Source: Albifimbria verrucaria
Taxonomy: Eukaryota > Ascomycota > Sordariomycetes > Hypocreales > Stachybotryaceae
NCBI GenBank assembly: GCA_020081605.1
Contig: JAHREC010000009.1
Span: forward strand, 62,001-126,000
Reading direction: 5' to 3'
Length of the DNA stretch: 64,000 nt
Shown: piece after piece, positions 21,840-33,506 of the stretch
Layout: each line of letters starts with the position of its first letter
Position numbering within the stretch: the stretch's first letter is position 1
Made by a program: the position numbers and the translations under genes
Notes under the pieces: generated by a model
Databases searched by the model: none
The model's input: the letters and a program-made list of their open reading frames with translations, nothing else
What the model was told of the DNA's origin: nothing

Positions 21840-22938
21840 ATGAAGGTCACTGGTACTTTCGCTTGCCTCGGACTGGCCGGCACGTCCTTGGCCGCCCTGA
21901 ATTGCCAGAACAACTGTGGCAGACAGGTTGCTGGTACTGCTAGGGCTTCCCCGCTCTGGGCGCTCGCCAGTCCATGTGCTCGTCTTTCCTGACAACTACA
22001 ACAACTGTGACACCTCCGTGAGTTTCCTGGAGGACCGTGAGCAGCCTCTGAAAGGGGCTTTTTTTCTTGCGCTAACTATTTGCCAATTTGTAGTGTCGCT
22101 ACGGTGACAGCTGCCGCTGTGTTCAACCGCAATGTCCACGGACCTCGCGATGCGCCGCTCCCGATCAGTGGTGACAAACCCGCATATGCCAGCGCCTGCG
22201 CGGACATCACGGCGTACTGGAATGCCTGCCAGTGCTTCGACATCGCTCCTACAACAGTCACGGTGACTGCGCCCACATCCACCACGACTGTCTCCGGATC
22301 TGTTTGTACCCAGGGTCTTGAGTATGCCGTTTATGCGCCCAAATATGGCACCCTTTCCAATCCAAGCTGGACTTTGCCTTCTCTCAGGGTCTTGATAACG
22401 TCAACATCGCCAACTTAATCCAGGGCGTCACCCCTGACTTTACAGGCCTGACCCCAATGTTGGCGTTCCTGCCGGCAACTGGGAGGCACCCATCACTGTC
22501 TACGGGAACACTGCCGGAGTTAACACGTACAAGGGCAAGACAATCATTGATCACCGCGGCTACTTGGTTCCCAAGACTGCGGGTGATTATACGATCACTG
22601 TGCCTTACAACGACGACTCTCTTTTCATTTGGGTTGGGGACGCCGCTATCTCTGGCTTCTCTAAAAACAATTTTGCAGTCCGCAAGCACTACTCTACAGC
22701 CGGCACTACCACCTACCCTATTCCTGTCACCACCGTTGGTCAGCCCATCGCCATCCGTATTCTCTGGATCAACTATGGTGGTGATGGCGTTCTCGATCTC
22801 ACTCTCACTGACCCATTTAACGTGCCCCTCATTAGCTCTTCTTCGCAGAAGAATGAAGCAGTTATTGCCAGCTGTTCAGGTGAAGGTGCAGCCGCCCCTT
22901 CGTGGCCGGCTTGGGAGGCTGAGGTTATTGGAAACTAG
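21840..22938 (+). CDS. GLEYA adhesin-like secreted protein
   Basis: GLEYA domains are lectin-like ligand-binding domains of fungal adhesins. The signal peptide MKVTGTFACLGLAGTSLAA precedes LNCQNNCGRQVAGT. Intron 22018-22093 leads to VATVTAAAVFNRNV and ADITAYWNACQCFDI, the cysteine pattern usual before the domain, then a Thr-rich spacer. The diagnostic CTQGLEYAVYAPKYG begins the domain, followed by GLDNVNIANLIQGVTPDFTG, KGKTIIDHRGYLVPKTAGDY, DDSLFIWVGDAA and RILWINYGGDG. Three single-base losses disturb the reading: at 21949-21952 (C run), near 22362 and near 22453-22457 (C/A run). The rest of the 320 or so residues is collinear with the family. No GPI signal is evident; it ends EAEVIGN. Confidence 0.75.
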
Positions 22939-24240
22939 AGTAGAGAAAAGCGCTACAGCATCTGATACTAGACTAATACCTTTGTTAAATATTGATAGAT
23001 AATAATAACCAAAAATGTTTCAAAAGAAGGTTAGTTGAAGAATTTCCATGTTTCATCGTGAATAGGCTCACATAAGAAAGCCTCCCGAAAAATAATGGTT
23101 AATCAGGTTAATTACTTCCGCCGAGGTTATATCCAGTAGCATATGTAAGCCTATCAGTCGGTTGGATTACGATTGGCTGCATGTAAGTTCAGCTCTCCGC
23201 CATAGAATACGTTTGTGGCTGGTTTTCTCACCAATGCATACCATTTTAACAGGAACGGATATGCATTATATCCAGGAATAAATGGTCATGAGCAAACCTT
23301 TGGATCTACTCTCATCTGGGAAAACGAAAATATGTATCTGCACAAGTTGAAGCAGCACTGCACCATAGGTGTGATTCTTCCCATCTATCATATTGATCTT
23401 ATGATTAAATGTCTGCACTATGCTTAAAAATTTACTCTCGATTGCATCTGCGGTCACTATGCAGGAGCTCTGTCACGCCAATCACTGTGCTCCCGCCGTT
23501 ACTAGCACCTTTATAATCAATAAAAGGCATTCAATATAGGGATGTATTGCAATAGTTATTTAGCTACGACTTTATTAGCCTATCCCGCGTGGGTTACTTC
23601 GCAGTGTATCTCCTTGAGATATCAAAGTGACGCGTCCTTCAAAACCACAAGATAAGAAGCAGCATATCCAGTTTGGCAATGAGACTCAAAAGTCACATGG
23701 TGTCTGGTTATCCATCACAATGTAGCAAGCGTAGGCAATACTCTATTGCATGTTCTTGTTGGAGTACCTCAAGAGCTAAAATCATGATTACTCCTGTAAA
23801 TTCAGCAAAAAAGTCTCTACGTTGGCGGTTAAGCAAGATAAACCGTGGCTTCAATAAACATCCACTATGGCCATTTTGGAACTAACCCAGCCGCTAACAT
23901 ATAGGCCACAGGCACTTCTTTGCAACGACACATGCATCGAGTGCATTGATTGATCCTGCAAATTGTGGGTGTTGCAATGTCCGGGTAAGCGCTGAAGTAT
24001 TCAGCCCTGAGAATTTGAAACTTAACTGGTTTCGCAATCTACCAATGTCCCTGAGGATCACGCCTAATGGGCGATGTATTGATCTTCATTCCTTCCGTTA
24101 TGAACACGCTCGTAGTAACGAGTTCAATCTGATTAATACGATATTGCAAGCCTTCACCGACCTCACCAAGACTAAGCTAACCACATAGCTCCTCTGACGC
24201 ATAGGTATTAAGCCTGAATAAGTGCCTATCGAATATAGCT
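22939..24240. other. Intergenic, no gene seen
   Basis: Several short open frames of 60-80 codons occur (for example 23215-23427, 23673-23885 and 23946-24188), but none shows a family motif, splice support or codon pattern. Nothing else is recognised. Confidence 0.45.
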
Positions 24241-24816
24241 TTAATGAACATACCCCAGAGGCAAACTGCCTCCAGTCTTATATTAATATAACCAAGACTA
24301 AGGGCTCTGTATTATAATAAGATGAGTTCGCCTTTTAATTTTCTATTTACCCTATAGCTTTAATTCTCTTATGGATTATTTAACTTTTATAATAAAACCT
24401 AGATTTCACATCTATTTGAATTTATTTATTTAATTAAAATATATTATATAATTATTATATTAAAATAAATAAAATAATTAATCTATACTATTAAAAATAT
24501 AATAACTTATTATATTAATACTTTTCTCAATATTTAAATTATTATAAGAATTATTTACTTTTTATATTGTAATAGTTCTATAGTATTTAAAACCTAATAT
24601 ATAAAGTATTAAAATACTTTGTAAAAAAATAAATATTAAATAAATATACATAATAAAAATAATATAAAATAATATAATAGCTTTAGATTATATAAGATAC
24701 TTGATGATATTTAAACTAAATAAAGATACTAGTTAATAGCTTAAGTATCAACTGATTTATAACATGACTATCTATACCTATATAAAAACAATTAGGAATT
24801 TAATCCTTCAGGCACT
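24241..24816. repeat. AT-rich degenerate sequence
   Basis: About 500 bases of nearly pure A/T without coding potential. It ends close to the stop codon of the NmrA-like gene without damaging it. Confidence 0.5.
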
Positions 24817-25719
24817 CTAGAAGTCGAACCTTCTCCTCTGCATCGCATCCTCAAACGAAGTGAAAGGAATGCCGTACTTGGCACTAACATCCTTGGCCGC
24901 AACACCAGTCGCACCAAAATCCTTCTTGTTCGCCAAGAGTGAAAATCGCTGACCAAATACGGTAGCCTTTGCCTCCTCGATTTCCTCAGGGGTCCTCTTT
25001 CGTAATCCTACATTCTTGCCGCTGACTTTGATAAGGATGTCGTGCACCTGCTCGATAGTAAGTGCTTCATTATTGAGATCAATTTCTTGATCTTTAAACT
25101 TGGCTGGGTCGATTAAGGCAGCCGCGGCGTACTTGCCAACATCGTCCGCATCCGTGAATGGTGATCTGACACCGTCCTCGAATGGATGGTCGAGTATACC
25201 GTTAATAGCTAAGCTAGGGAAGTTATAGTGGACCCCGGGCAACAGGAAATCCTGAAGTAGAACGGCAGGTCGAAGGATGGTGTAGGACTTGAAACTGGCA
25301 CCACGAACAATATCCTCGACCTCTGCCTTGGAGATGTAGTACTCACGCACTCCACATTCTTCTGTCTCGCTGTTATCCCAAAAGGACTTGTCGTTTGTGC
25401 GAACAGTCGTGCATGCGACAATTGTTTCAACTCCTGCCTTTTTAGAAGCTTCGACGATGGTCCTGGCCTGCAGAGCCTCAAGTCCTGGAAAGGGGACAGT
25501 GTTGAGGTAGGCTCCCTTACATCCCTTTGCGGCTTGAAAGACTTCTTCGAAGTTTTTGCTCTCGCCTTGGAAGAGTGTAACACCAGATTGCTTTAAAATC
25601 TCAGGAACCTTGTGCAGGTCGCGCACTAGTGCATGAACATTGACACCCGCGGCGAGGAGGTGCTTGACAATATGCTGGCCTTGTTGACCGGTGGCCTGAG
25701 TGATGAGATAGGTAGCCAT
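24817..25719 (-). CDS. NmrA-like family NAD(P)-binding protein
   Basis: A single uninterrupted frame of 300 residues from ATG at 25719. The N-terminal Rossmann motif is slightly modified (MATYLITQATGQQGQHIVKH; TGATGxxG is usual, here TQATGQQG). It continues with VHALVRDLHKVPEIL, VTLFQGESKN, AYLNTVPFPG, EYYISKAEVEDIVR and SYTILRPAVLLQDF, the order and spacing of the NmrA/HSCARG group of atypical SDRs. These proteins bind NAD(P) and act as redox sensors or as isoflavone-reductase-like enzymes; the replaced glycine in the first loop (G to Q) is a small oddity. It is one of the few genes here with no lesion at all. Confidence 0.88.
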   Translation of the reverse strand: MATYLITQATGQQGQHIVKHLLAAGVNVHALVRDLHKVPEILKQSGVTLFQGESKNFEEVFQAAKGCKGAYLNTVPFPGLEALQARTIVEASKKAGVETIVACTTVRTNDKSFWDNSETEECGVREYYISKAEVEDIVRGASFKSYTILRPAVLLQDFLLPGVHYNFPSLAINGILDHPFEDGVRSPFTDADDVGKYAAAALIDPAKFKDQEIDLNNEALTIEQVHDILIKVSGKNVGLRKRTPEEIEEAKATVFGQRFSLLANKKDFGATGVAAKDVSAKYGIPFTSFEDAMQRRRFDF

Positions 25720-26489
25720 ATTGAGAGTTGGTAAAAGGATGGTTGATAAGGGAATAGTGGTAAAGTGAATATTGTAAGTTTTTAAAAGAGGACGATAGTT
25801 TGGTGTGACCTGTGTGACGAGTCAACATTCTGGAGGTTAGTGTAGTGGTTTATATACAAGTGGATAATCGGCAAAGCCCAAGTGAAGATCGCATTGCCGC
25901 TGGATTTCTAATCGACGAACCATTAGCGCCGCTTATCTCACATCGCTTCGGACTCTTTCAACCGTCTCCGCAGGTGATAAATGATCATGACTACGCGGTA
26001 GTCAAAGAAGCTGAAGAATATCGAAATCAAGTGGTTATTAGGCTTAGACTCGAGATGAGTTGCTCCTGGTGGGTCCCATCGCAAGGCTCATAGGCTCGAA
26101 CAAACTTGCTTCTAGTGGGTCTGGCTACAGGGGTTAGACAAGCAATAGGCAATATCATTGGTACCCCTAGCCAGGAGGAAGAGGATCCAGGGTTCTCGTT
26201 TTGGCTATTCCCGGATGGGCACCAGCCGATGCGCAAGACGACTGCAGCTCACCAAGACACAACCAGTCAAAGACTTTTCCGCTCTGGACGCCGCATGTCA
26301 GCACATGGAAGCGTTGATAAAATATCTTGAGTCGCTACATTGGGACATGACTAATTATCTACTACATCGATAAATACTTACCCCGTGTGGGTCTGATCGT
26401 CTTCCTTCATCATCTCCCCGCAAACGCGAATCTATCTCTATGGCACTACTGCGTGCATTCTGGATTTAAGACATTAAGTCCTTATCGCG
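25720..26489. other. Intergenic with an unrecognised coding-like remnant (about 25845-26373, plus)
   Basis: The plus strand reads GFLIDEPLAPLISHRFGLFQ and DYAVVKEAEEYRNQVVIRLR, then in other frames DFSALDAACQHMEALIKYLE before TAA at 26373. The residue pattern looks like real protein, but at least two frame changes break it and I cannot name the family. Read as a remnant between the divergent NmrA-like and Zn(II)2Cys6 genes. Confidence 0.35.
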
Positions 26490-28186
26490 ATGGCCAATAG
26501 AAGAGCTTGCTGGACATGTAAGGGTTCGTACCTATTCCGAAATATCCGGCCGTAGTCGCATTGCCTAATCTGCCCTGCAGCCCGGAGAGTCCCCTGCGAT
26601 GGGGCCTCGCCTACTTGCCAGCGGTGTGCTCGGAGTCGGCGATGCTGCGAAGGCTATGAGAAGCGCCTGTCTTGGCCAAGACTTGACGATAAGAAGCGCT
26701 CCATCACGTCTGCTTCGCCACAATTGAGAATATCCCCAAACCAGAAGGTCAAGCTATTGTTCATCAACACAACATGGCGGGATATGGAGGTGTACCATTG
26801 CCTGAATCTAACGCAATCTCCTCCAATATTACACACCATTTCTGATCAGTGGGGACAAGCTCAACTGGGAGCGAATAATGTGGACTTGGTCAAACACTGT
26901 AAGCTTGAATGATGTTAAATTGAAGTATGCTCATGTCGCTCATTGCGTTTGAGTAGTCAATGAGCATGCCAGCCCGTTGTTGGTCACATTCGATTCGGAC
27001 AGCTCACAGATGCGAGATATCTTGATACGCATGGCCCTATCGAACGACACTATATCAGGACTGGCTCTGTTCTCCGCATTGCTTGCTTTTTCGTCGCTAC
27101 ATTGCAGTGGTCCCAATGAACGAGCAATGCAGTTTAAAATATCAGCGCTCCAGTCCTTACATGATACGGCAAGGAAGGGTCATTATCCTCCGTTGAGGCT
27201 GCCCAACAGGTGGCTTCCTCTATGGTTCTCGGTGCTTTCGATGTTGGTTATAAGTTTCGTCCAAATGGTAACAATCGGCTGAAATTCTGCACAGACCCTA
27301 CTACCTTCGGCGAGTTCGGGCGAGTGGCTCTGGTACACGCAAGGAGCTATGGATATTGTCCAGACTACGGATCTAAGACGCCAGTCACAGGAAAGTGATA
27401 TTTGTCACTTGATTAATTGGGTCGACTATCACGATGCGATGTCTCGGTTCCCCATACACCATTGGCAACATAAGTCACCAGCCCGGAACGTTCCTATCGT
27501 CCAGCATTATGACCACCAAGATATTAGGCGTGTATCATTAATGCGACACAGACCAGTATGTCATGGGTTTCCGTACGGTCGATGTTGATGTTTCCACCAC
27601 TAATGCGCTTAAGGCCGTACCTTCTCCAAACCCAACCTACGCAATATTGAACTTACTCTCCGAGGCATGTGACACGCTGCTTGATCCACGAGACCCTAGG
27701 AGCCACAGCCAAGATTATCAGATGCACCTCAAAACACTAGAGAGGCGCATTGGAAATGTCCCTGGAGGACTGGCCGCCGGCACTTTCGACGGAGACTCTA
27801 TCCTTCCAGTAGAGATATTCCAAATAGCAACAAAGATCTATGTCTCGCGAGCCTCCCAGAATCCATGGGAGTCTCACGCTGATTTAGAAACATTGATAGA
27901 CATGGCATTCTCTGGACCTATTCGGAACTGTTACTGTCCTCACTTCTTCCCGCTATTCATTGTGGCTTGCGAGGCGAAGACCGACGCACGAAGGACAGCT
28001 ATTATCAATTTGATCGAGAGAATAGCCCAGGAAGGTCGGGTTAGAAGTAGGGAGTGGCTGAGAAACATGGTACAGTCAATGTGGATTCAGCAGGACCTTG
28101 ATGCAGATAAGGATTTGTTGGTTAATTACATGGGGTTTATGAGCGCTATAATTAGTTCTACTAACACTGTCCTGTCGTTTGTTTAA
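26490..28186 (+). CDS. Zn(II)2Cys6 transcription factor with Fungal_trans_2-type C-terminal domain
   Basis: MANRRACWTCK ends exon 1; intron 26524-26580 splits the zinc cluster, which resumes ARRVPCDGASPTCQRCARS. The joined spacing is the canonical C-x2-C-x6-C-x6-C-x2-C-x6-C. Intron 26899-26956 precedes FNEHASPLLVTFDSDSSQMR. The body, with LALFSALLAFSSLH and SGEWLWYTQGAMDIVQ, and the long C-terminus from LKAVPSPNPTYAILNLLSEA to MGFMSAIISSTNTVLSFV, resemble PF11951 regulators. One base is missing near 27190 (C run); an intron near 27244-27290 is likely; another frame change near 27540 is unresolved. The target genes are unknown; the divergent neighbour is the NmrA-like gene, about 770 bases away. 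Confidence 0.7.
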
Positions 28187-28193
28187 GATATTG

Positions 28194-28320
28194 AAGAGGA
28201 GTAAAATATATAGCTTTTAAGAATATTTATATTTATTTAAAACCGCTGAGGATTTTCTTCTTTCAAGAGAAGCTATATATTTTATTTCTTTATGTATAAT
28301 ATACTTTACTCCTTTAAAGA
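28194..28320. repeat. AT-rich inverted repeat
   Basis: GGAGTAAAATATATAGCTT near 28198 is mirrored by AAGCTATATATTTTATT near 28269 and TACTTTACTCC near 28305. The arms could form a hairpin between the convergent 3' ends of the Zn(II)2Cys6 and F-box genes. It may be a small transposon scrap or may help end transcription; the sequence alone does not decide. Confidence 0.4.
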
Positions 28321-28392
28321 ATTTTAACCTGAATCCTAGGCTATGAAACTGTCTGTATAATACTCATTATCACTTCCCTAAGCGTCGAGCCT

Positions 28393-29809
28393 CTATAGCC
28401 ATCCTTCATATATAAACTCAAAGCTTATGCCATTCTCTCCACATAGACCTTTTATAATCTCTCTCTCCTGGTTATCGCCGATACCCCAATCATAGATCTT
28501 CCCTGAAAACACTCGGGGATCTCTTGTGATAAGTGTGAGTAAAGTTAACTCTGGTGAGGTTTCTTTACAGCCCGCCTGTTTCAGCCATGATTCAAAGATA
28601 ACGTGGAATAGAGCATTATCATTATCATTCCCTCAGTTTCTACTGTCACGTCATCTGATATGCGTCAATTTTGAAGACTTGGTGGAATAACTTGGTTAAT
28701 TGCGGTTTTCATTGTTTGCTCGGCTGTGCTTCCCATGACAAAGGGAAGAGGAGCTTCAAATGTCCGGAGTTTCTCAAACTTGGCGAGAGGCTTGAGAGAA
28801 CCTTCGATTTTTATTCCAGGGTAATCTAGCTCCCATCCCTGTATTCCTATCCAACAATAGAGAGTCAGCTCGCGTAATGTAGGACGGACTTGCTCAACGG
28901 CTGCCATAAAATGATCCAAGTCAACCATGGGCGATCCATGGATTGGATCATGAGCATAGCATGAATCCTCAAGATAAAACCATTCCCAGCGTAGAGACTT
29001 GAGTGCTCGGGTTTTAGACAGTATTTCAGCCAAGAATGGCTCGCGGATATGCATGAGATGCAGAGATGTTAAGGTCGAGGGATCCGGTTTATGGGAAAAC
29101 ACCCACATCGAGGAATCGATCAAAGAAGGGTTATCGATAGTAGCCGTGAATCTTTTTATTTTAGGAAGATATAGTATCGCCAATAGATCCCTTGTATTCC
29201 TAGTTGCGGTAGCTTGACGCATGTGAAAAGAATCTCTGCAAGATACATCCTCGAGATAGCGGAATTTCGATAATGAATTCATCTGGCTTTCGTTAAGTGC
29301 AGCCCGAAACATCATCCCGATATATTTAAGGCGCCTCCAAAACTTATAGCTCAGTACCAAACGTTTGATCTCGGTGAGTTGTGATAGAAGTAATGCAAGG
29401 AACGCGTCTTCGTTCCCTTCGTTTAATCCTTGAATCCAGCACTGCTGGTGATCAAGTGGGATGCCGCTGACTCGAATTGCCTGAGATGCTCGAGATAATG
29501 TATCTTCATCAGGACGTAGTGGTTGTGGATCCTGTTCTCGAAAAAGAACTCGTTGGTAACGAGAAGTCTTAACACGTTGATATGGCTCTGGAGGCCGGGT
29601 CTTTCAAGTATGCTTCTTAATAGGAGAAGGATGAACTTTGAATCTCCTGCTTGGTTCCATTCCTTCTCGATTGTGTAATAAAGCCGTGATTGGGCCAACT
29701 CTTGGCAGCGACGGCTTACAAGACACATTGAACGCAGATCTGCATTTGATAGTATGTCCGGAATCTGGTGCAGAATCTCTGTCGGAATTGATGATATTTT
29801 GGATGTCAT
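28393..29809 (-). CDS. F-box protein
   Basis: F-box proteins recruit substrates to SCF ubiquitin ligases. From ATG at 29809 the protein reads MTSKISSIPTEILHQIPDIL and LRSMCLVSRRCQELAQSRLY, a good F-box. The remainder, with RPGLQSHINVLRLLV, KIKRFTATIDNPSL, STLTSLHLMHIREPF and LRELTLYCWIGIQGWEL, is the leucine-rich-like C-terminal region common in fungal F-box proteins. One base is missing in a short G/C run at 29464-29465, then the frame continues LDHQQCWIQGLNEGNED. At 28665-28667 a TGA interrupts the reading and near 28630 another base is missing. Beyond these the frame resumes ALFHVIFESWLKQAGC and runs to TAG at 28393. The TGA may be a true lesion (TGG to TGA is possible). Confidence 0.65.
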
Positions 29810-30628
29810 GATAGACGTGGAACTATAAGGTCGGGTGGAAATATTAAGAGAGCGAGCCATGTGTCAAGTTGTTTGAGCTGCTACCCACGAGGATGCGACC
29901 TTGGCGGGTAACCTGATGGGTTTCGCAATCCCATGTACGTTAGCATGAAGCGGCAGACCCCGCTTGTTGGTTATCGCGCGGTTCCTGGCTGACGTGAGGT
30001 GTTAGTTCTGATAGGTGAGATTGAGCCAGGCCGGTCAACCTTGACCAGAGGAAGTTCTGCGTTAGGCCGTTGAGCTGTTTTTCTTCGCCTAAGCAGTGCA
30101 GGAGACTGGCCTTCTGTATTCAATTAGCATAGACGCATTGCGAGGATATTTACTTCTTTAGTACCTTCATCAACAATGACATGTATAGCATGAGGGGTCG
30201 TAATCCACCAGGTATGTGATGCTGCTAGCCATGCTACCGCCAAGTAGGGTTTGGACACAATGACGCTAAGAAGTGGTACCACAAGCTACTGACTTCCTGT
30301 ACTGAGAGGCCGAGTGTGAACACGAGGTTAGACATAGCCTTGCATTTCTATGACTATTTGGGGCCTTTTAGAATTCCGGTCAGCATGTGTCCTCTGGTCC
30401 CAGTTTTAGTCCCCAGTCATGCTCCCTCCCACAGCCTCTTGGGCCGCGTTGAGGCAACGGCAGTCATGCCGAAAACGTACTTATTATGTGACTCAAATTC
30501 TATCACTGTTATATAGAGACAGGTCTCTCCTAGTCCATCACGACCAGTCTAGCTAAACTTCCTGCAGGAACATTTCAACATACAACGTCACATTTTCAAT
30601 TCACTACTTCGATTCACCATTTTATACC
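29810..30628. other. Intergenic, no gene seen
   Basis: Holds the divergent promoters of the F-box gene and the nucleoside-hydrolase-like gene. A 66-codon frame at 30316-30516 has no recognisable feature. Confidence 0.5.
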
Positions 30629-31315
30629 ATGAAGACTAGCAGTTGTGAGAAAGCATCTCTCAGCAGAATTCCCTTCGGAACCGGAACAAAGGAATATGAG
30701 CTGTATAAAAGACTTATTCCCACACTTGGAAACCCTCAGAACATCTTGGTCATTGCAGATATCGAGCAGGACAGAGACGACCTACTAGCAGTCTCGATTC
30801 TGGTCCATATGCATCACTTAGGAATTATCAGGCATGTTGGGTTCATTGCCAACCATGGCCCCTCCAAGAAGCGTTCCAAGTTTCTGAGGACTATACTTCA
30901 CCTTTTAGGCTTTTCTGACGTGCCAGTCGCAGCTGGAACAGATGGGACAGGCGGAAAGAACAAACGCGACCTCAACTGGCATGAGCTACAAAACCAAACA
31001 TTCGAGCACCAGGACTGGAATAAAGAAAATATAGAGCGAATGAACAGCTACAGCCTTCTCAACAACGCCTTCAACAAAGTCAATGGACAGAATCTGACAG
31101 TTCTGTGCTTCTCATACCTCCAGGACATTTCTGAATACCTGGATAAACGAGATGATGAGTTCATTAAGGATCGTCTGGTGTCACAGGGTGGCTATGGGTT
31201 CCATGATGGGTCCATTATTCCCGACACGAAAGCAATGAACAACAAATTTCATCCGGAAGCTGCAAGGAGGGTTACAGACTGCATTAATAAACTAAATATA
31301 AGTTCAGATACCTAG
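30629..31315 (+). CDS. Nucleoside-hydrolase-like protein, short form
   Basis: One clean frame of 228 residues from ATG at 30629. It has VIADIEQDRDDLLAV, which corresponds to the DTDxGxDD calcium-binding motif of inosine/uridine-preferring nucleoside hydrolases; the first Asp is conserved, the middle of the motif is altered (DIEQDRDD). HHLGIIRHVGFIANHGPSKK, LLGFSDVPVAAGTDG and LTVLCFSYLQDISEYL follow, as in a fungal branch of the family. Usual lengths are 300 residues or more; here the protein ends soon after FHPEAARRVTDCINKL, so the C-terminal third, which carries the catalytic-site His/Asp of classical enzymes, is absent. It may be a truncated or non-catalytic form. Confidence 0.65.
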   Translation: MKTSSCEKASLSRIPFGTGTKEYELYKRLIPTLGNPQNILVIADIEQDRDDLLAVSILVHMHHLGIIRHVGFIANHGPSKKRSKFLRTILHLLGFSDVPVAAGTDGTGGKNKRDLNWHELQNQTFEHQDWNKENIERMNSYSLLNNAFNKVNGQNLTVLCFSYLQDISEYLDKRDDEFIKDRLVSQGGYGFHDGSIIPDTKAMNNKFHPEAARRVTDCINKLNISSDT

Positions 31316-32165
31316 GGCAAGGAAGTTGCCCTTGCAGGACCCCTGCCTGCAAATTCCACGAGGACTTGCCTGGGCCTTTGGGCTATTATTTGGGCTACGC
31401 TTCTTCTCACCAGGAATTTGTGTTCGGGTGAGACACACGTAACAAGCCTTGCCTGCCACATCTCGACGGAAGATGGTTGTTCATGGGCTTGGGTATGAAC
31501 CCCGATTCTGAAAGGATTAAGTAAATGATGCAGCAGCAGATCCCCATCCGGAAGCTTAGGCAATTCAGCACGTTCCTGCTTACTATGCTTGCGTAGCAAT
31601 GGGTGCACTAGGGGACCATGTCCTACAATGCCTAGGAATTCTCAGCACTACGCCAGGAGTCCCCAATTCTCAAACACATCGCATGTTCGGACAAGGTCCC
31701 AGCGACCTAGATGGAGTTAATGCCGCCAAGATCAAAACCGCCATGAAAACTTTTATTAAAGGTTTTCTGCAAGCCACTTACACACCGGCAGAGTATGATT
31801 CCAAGTGATGCTATTCAGTACTCTTCTACAAGCTACAGCATCACCTTGGAAATCTTCCAACAGCAGATGCCCTTTTATATTTAATTTAATACTCTTGTCT
31901 AAAAGAATCCTACGTAGGAGCTTAAACCACTTCAGATTATCTAGACAGATACTTATGTTTAAATGTATTATGAGCAATACCCAGGGCTCGTTAGTCAGAG
32001 CGCCTACAGGTTCGCATGGCGCAGGTAGGCTCGCGGCTGCTCCTAGAAACTGCGTGCTTATTCAAATAGTAGCTCCAACCCATTCTCTGCATGCAATAAT
32101 AATGGAATTATTACATAAGCCGCCTATCTGCATTAATCAGACTGAAGAAATGCTTATTAGGCTGT
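31316..32165. other. Intergenic, no gene seen
   Basis: Open frames at 31599-31808 and 31805-32167 have no recognisable motif. This interval may include the lost 3' end of the nucleoside-hydrolase-like gene, but nothing similar could be read. Confidence 0.4.
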
Positions 32166-32999
32166 AGGTTTTTGTAGTTTAGAGGTTCTATATGGTTCTG
32201 AAATCTACTATAATAGCAGAAATAGATAAGTGTTAAACCGGCGCAAAAATAAACACGCAGGTTGAATGACTAAGACAAGCTGCGTTAGTCACTTTTAAAT
32301 GATTATGTTTATATTAAATATGCTTTATGCTAATTAACCCATATAAATATTAACAAAAAAAGAGTAAAAGTTCGATAATTCAAAAAAGCATTATCCTTTT
32401 CAGCTGTACGGTTTAACAATGAGGATAGAACTAAAGATCCGCCGAGCTGAGATACAATAAGATAACCTGAGAATGTATATTAAAGCTAGTGGAAAAGACA
32501 AGGTGAAGTTAGTAATGCTAAGTAGATAAGCTCATATATGAAACACTTATTTAATCTATATCGCAAACTTTATAAGTCCTAATTAGCCTTCCATTTATCA
32601 GGTTACTCTTACTTTTATCGGCTTATATTAGTTATTAACAGGGTTTTTCTGTTTTTCCTCCCCAAAACCACACACATGTTTTTATATCCACCTTACTCTG
32701 AACAAATTAATCCGCCTAACTTCAATCTCCACAGTAAGTGCTGACCTGCATAAGCATATCCACAGTAATCGCCGACTCGTATAAGCATGTCCTATTTGCC
32801 GGCCATGACCACAGGCAATCCAGGTTAGGGTTTGTCGAAGGCCTGGAAGCAGCCTTCAGGTACCACAACGGCTAATTCCATGGACTGAACCGAAACTATA
32901 AATCACACAATAATTCTCGCCTCTGGTGCAATTTATCTTCAATAGCAGCCCTTCTCGAGATACTTTACACCATAGAAGTCCCTTCTTAAGACGATCATC
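32166..32999. other. AT-rich intergenic tract and promoter of the small secreted protein
   Basis: From 32170 to 32700 the sequence is AT-rich without coding potential. The last 100 bases before the ATG at 33000 are the likely leader of the next gene. Confidence 0.45.
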
Positions 33000-33386
33000 A
33001 TGAAGCCTATTACTATTTTCGCTGTAGTAGCAGCCATCTTCACGTCCGCTGCCGAAGCCAGGGCTTGCACGCAGGGACTTAAGTACTGCGGTAAAACACT
33101 CTTGGGAATAGGTTTGTTTTAACTCCTATTCTTAAGAAAGATATACTAACTATATCCAGGGAGCTATAGAAGCGAGATTGATGCTGAGCTTGCGAAACAT
33201 GGGAAGCCTTCTTTACCTGCATACAGGGAGAACACGCTCTTTAGCTGTGGTGGTAATGGGTGGATTGGTTATGAGGTTTTTGCGGTGCCTGTGCCGATGG
33301 TGGAGGTGGAAAGAATGATTATTGCTTACCAGGGGTTGGCACTAGAGAGGTATTTGAAGCCTAGGTTGCGTGCTGAGGAGCCATAA
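33000..33386 (+). CDS. Small secreted protein with CTQGLKYCG motif
   Basis: Exons 33000-33111 and 33160-33386 encode 112 residues with a perfect intron (branch ACTAAC, acceptor CCAG). The signal peptide MKPITIFAVVAAIFTSAAEA is cleaved before RACTQGLKYCGKTLLGIG. The mature protein continues YRSEIDAELAKHGKPS and NTLFSCGGNGWIGY. The start C-T-x-G-L-x-Y-C-G-x-T-L-L-x-I-G and a late SCGG are the signature of a widespread family of small secreted ascomycete proteins of unknown function, often listed among effector candidates. Three cysteines are in the mature part. Frame, length and splice sites are intact, so this is probably a working gene. Confidence 0.8.
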
Positions 33387-33506
33387 GGTAGTTTATTCTC
33401 CGATACGATATATTTTACATGCTGGAATATTGCTTTCATAACTTGGCTTATGCCGATGTGCACCACTCCTGGAGTCTCCGGCATAGCTTGAATAGCCTGT
33501 GGGCCA

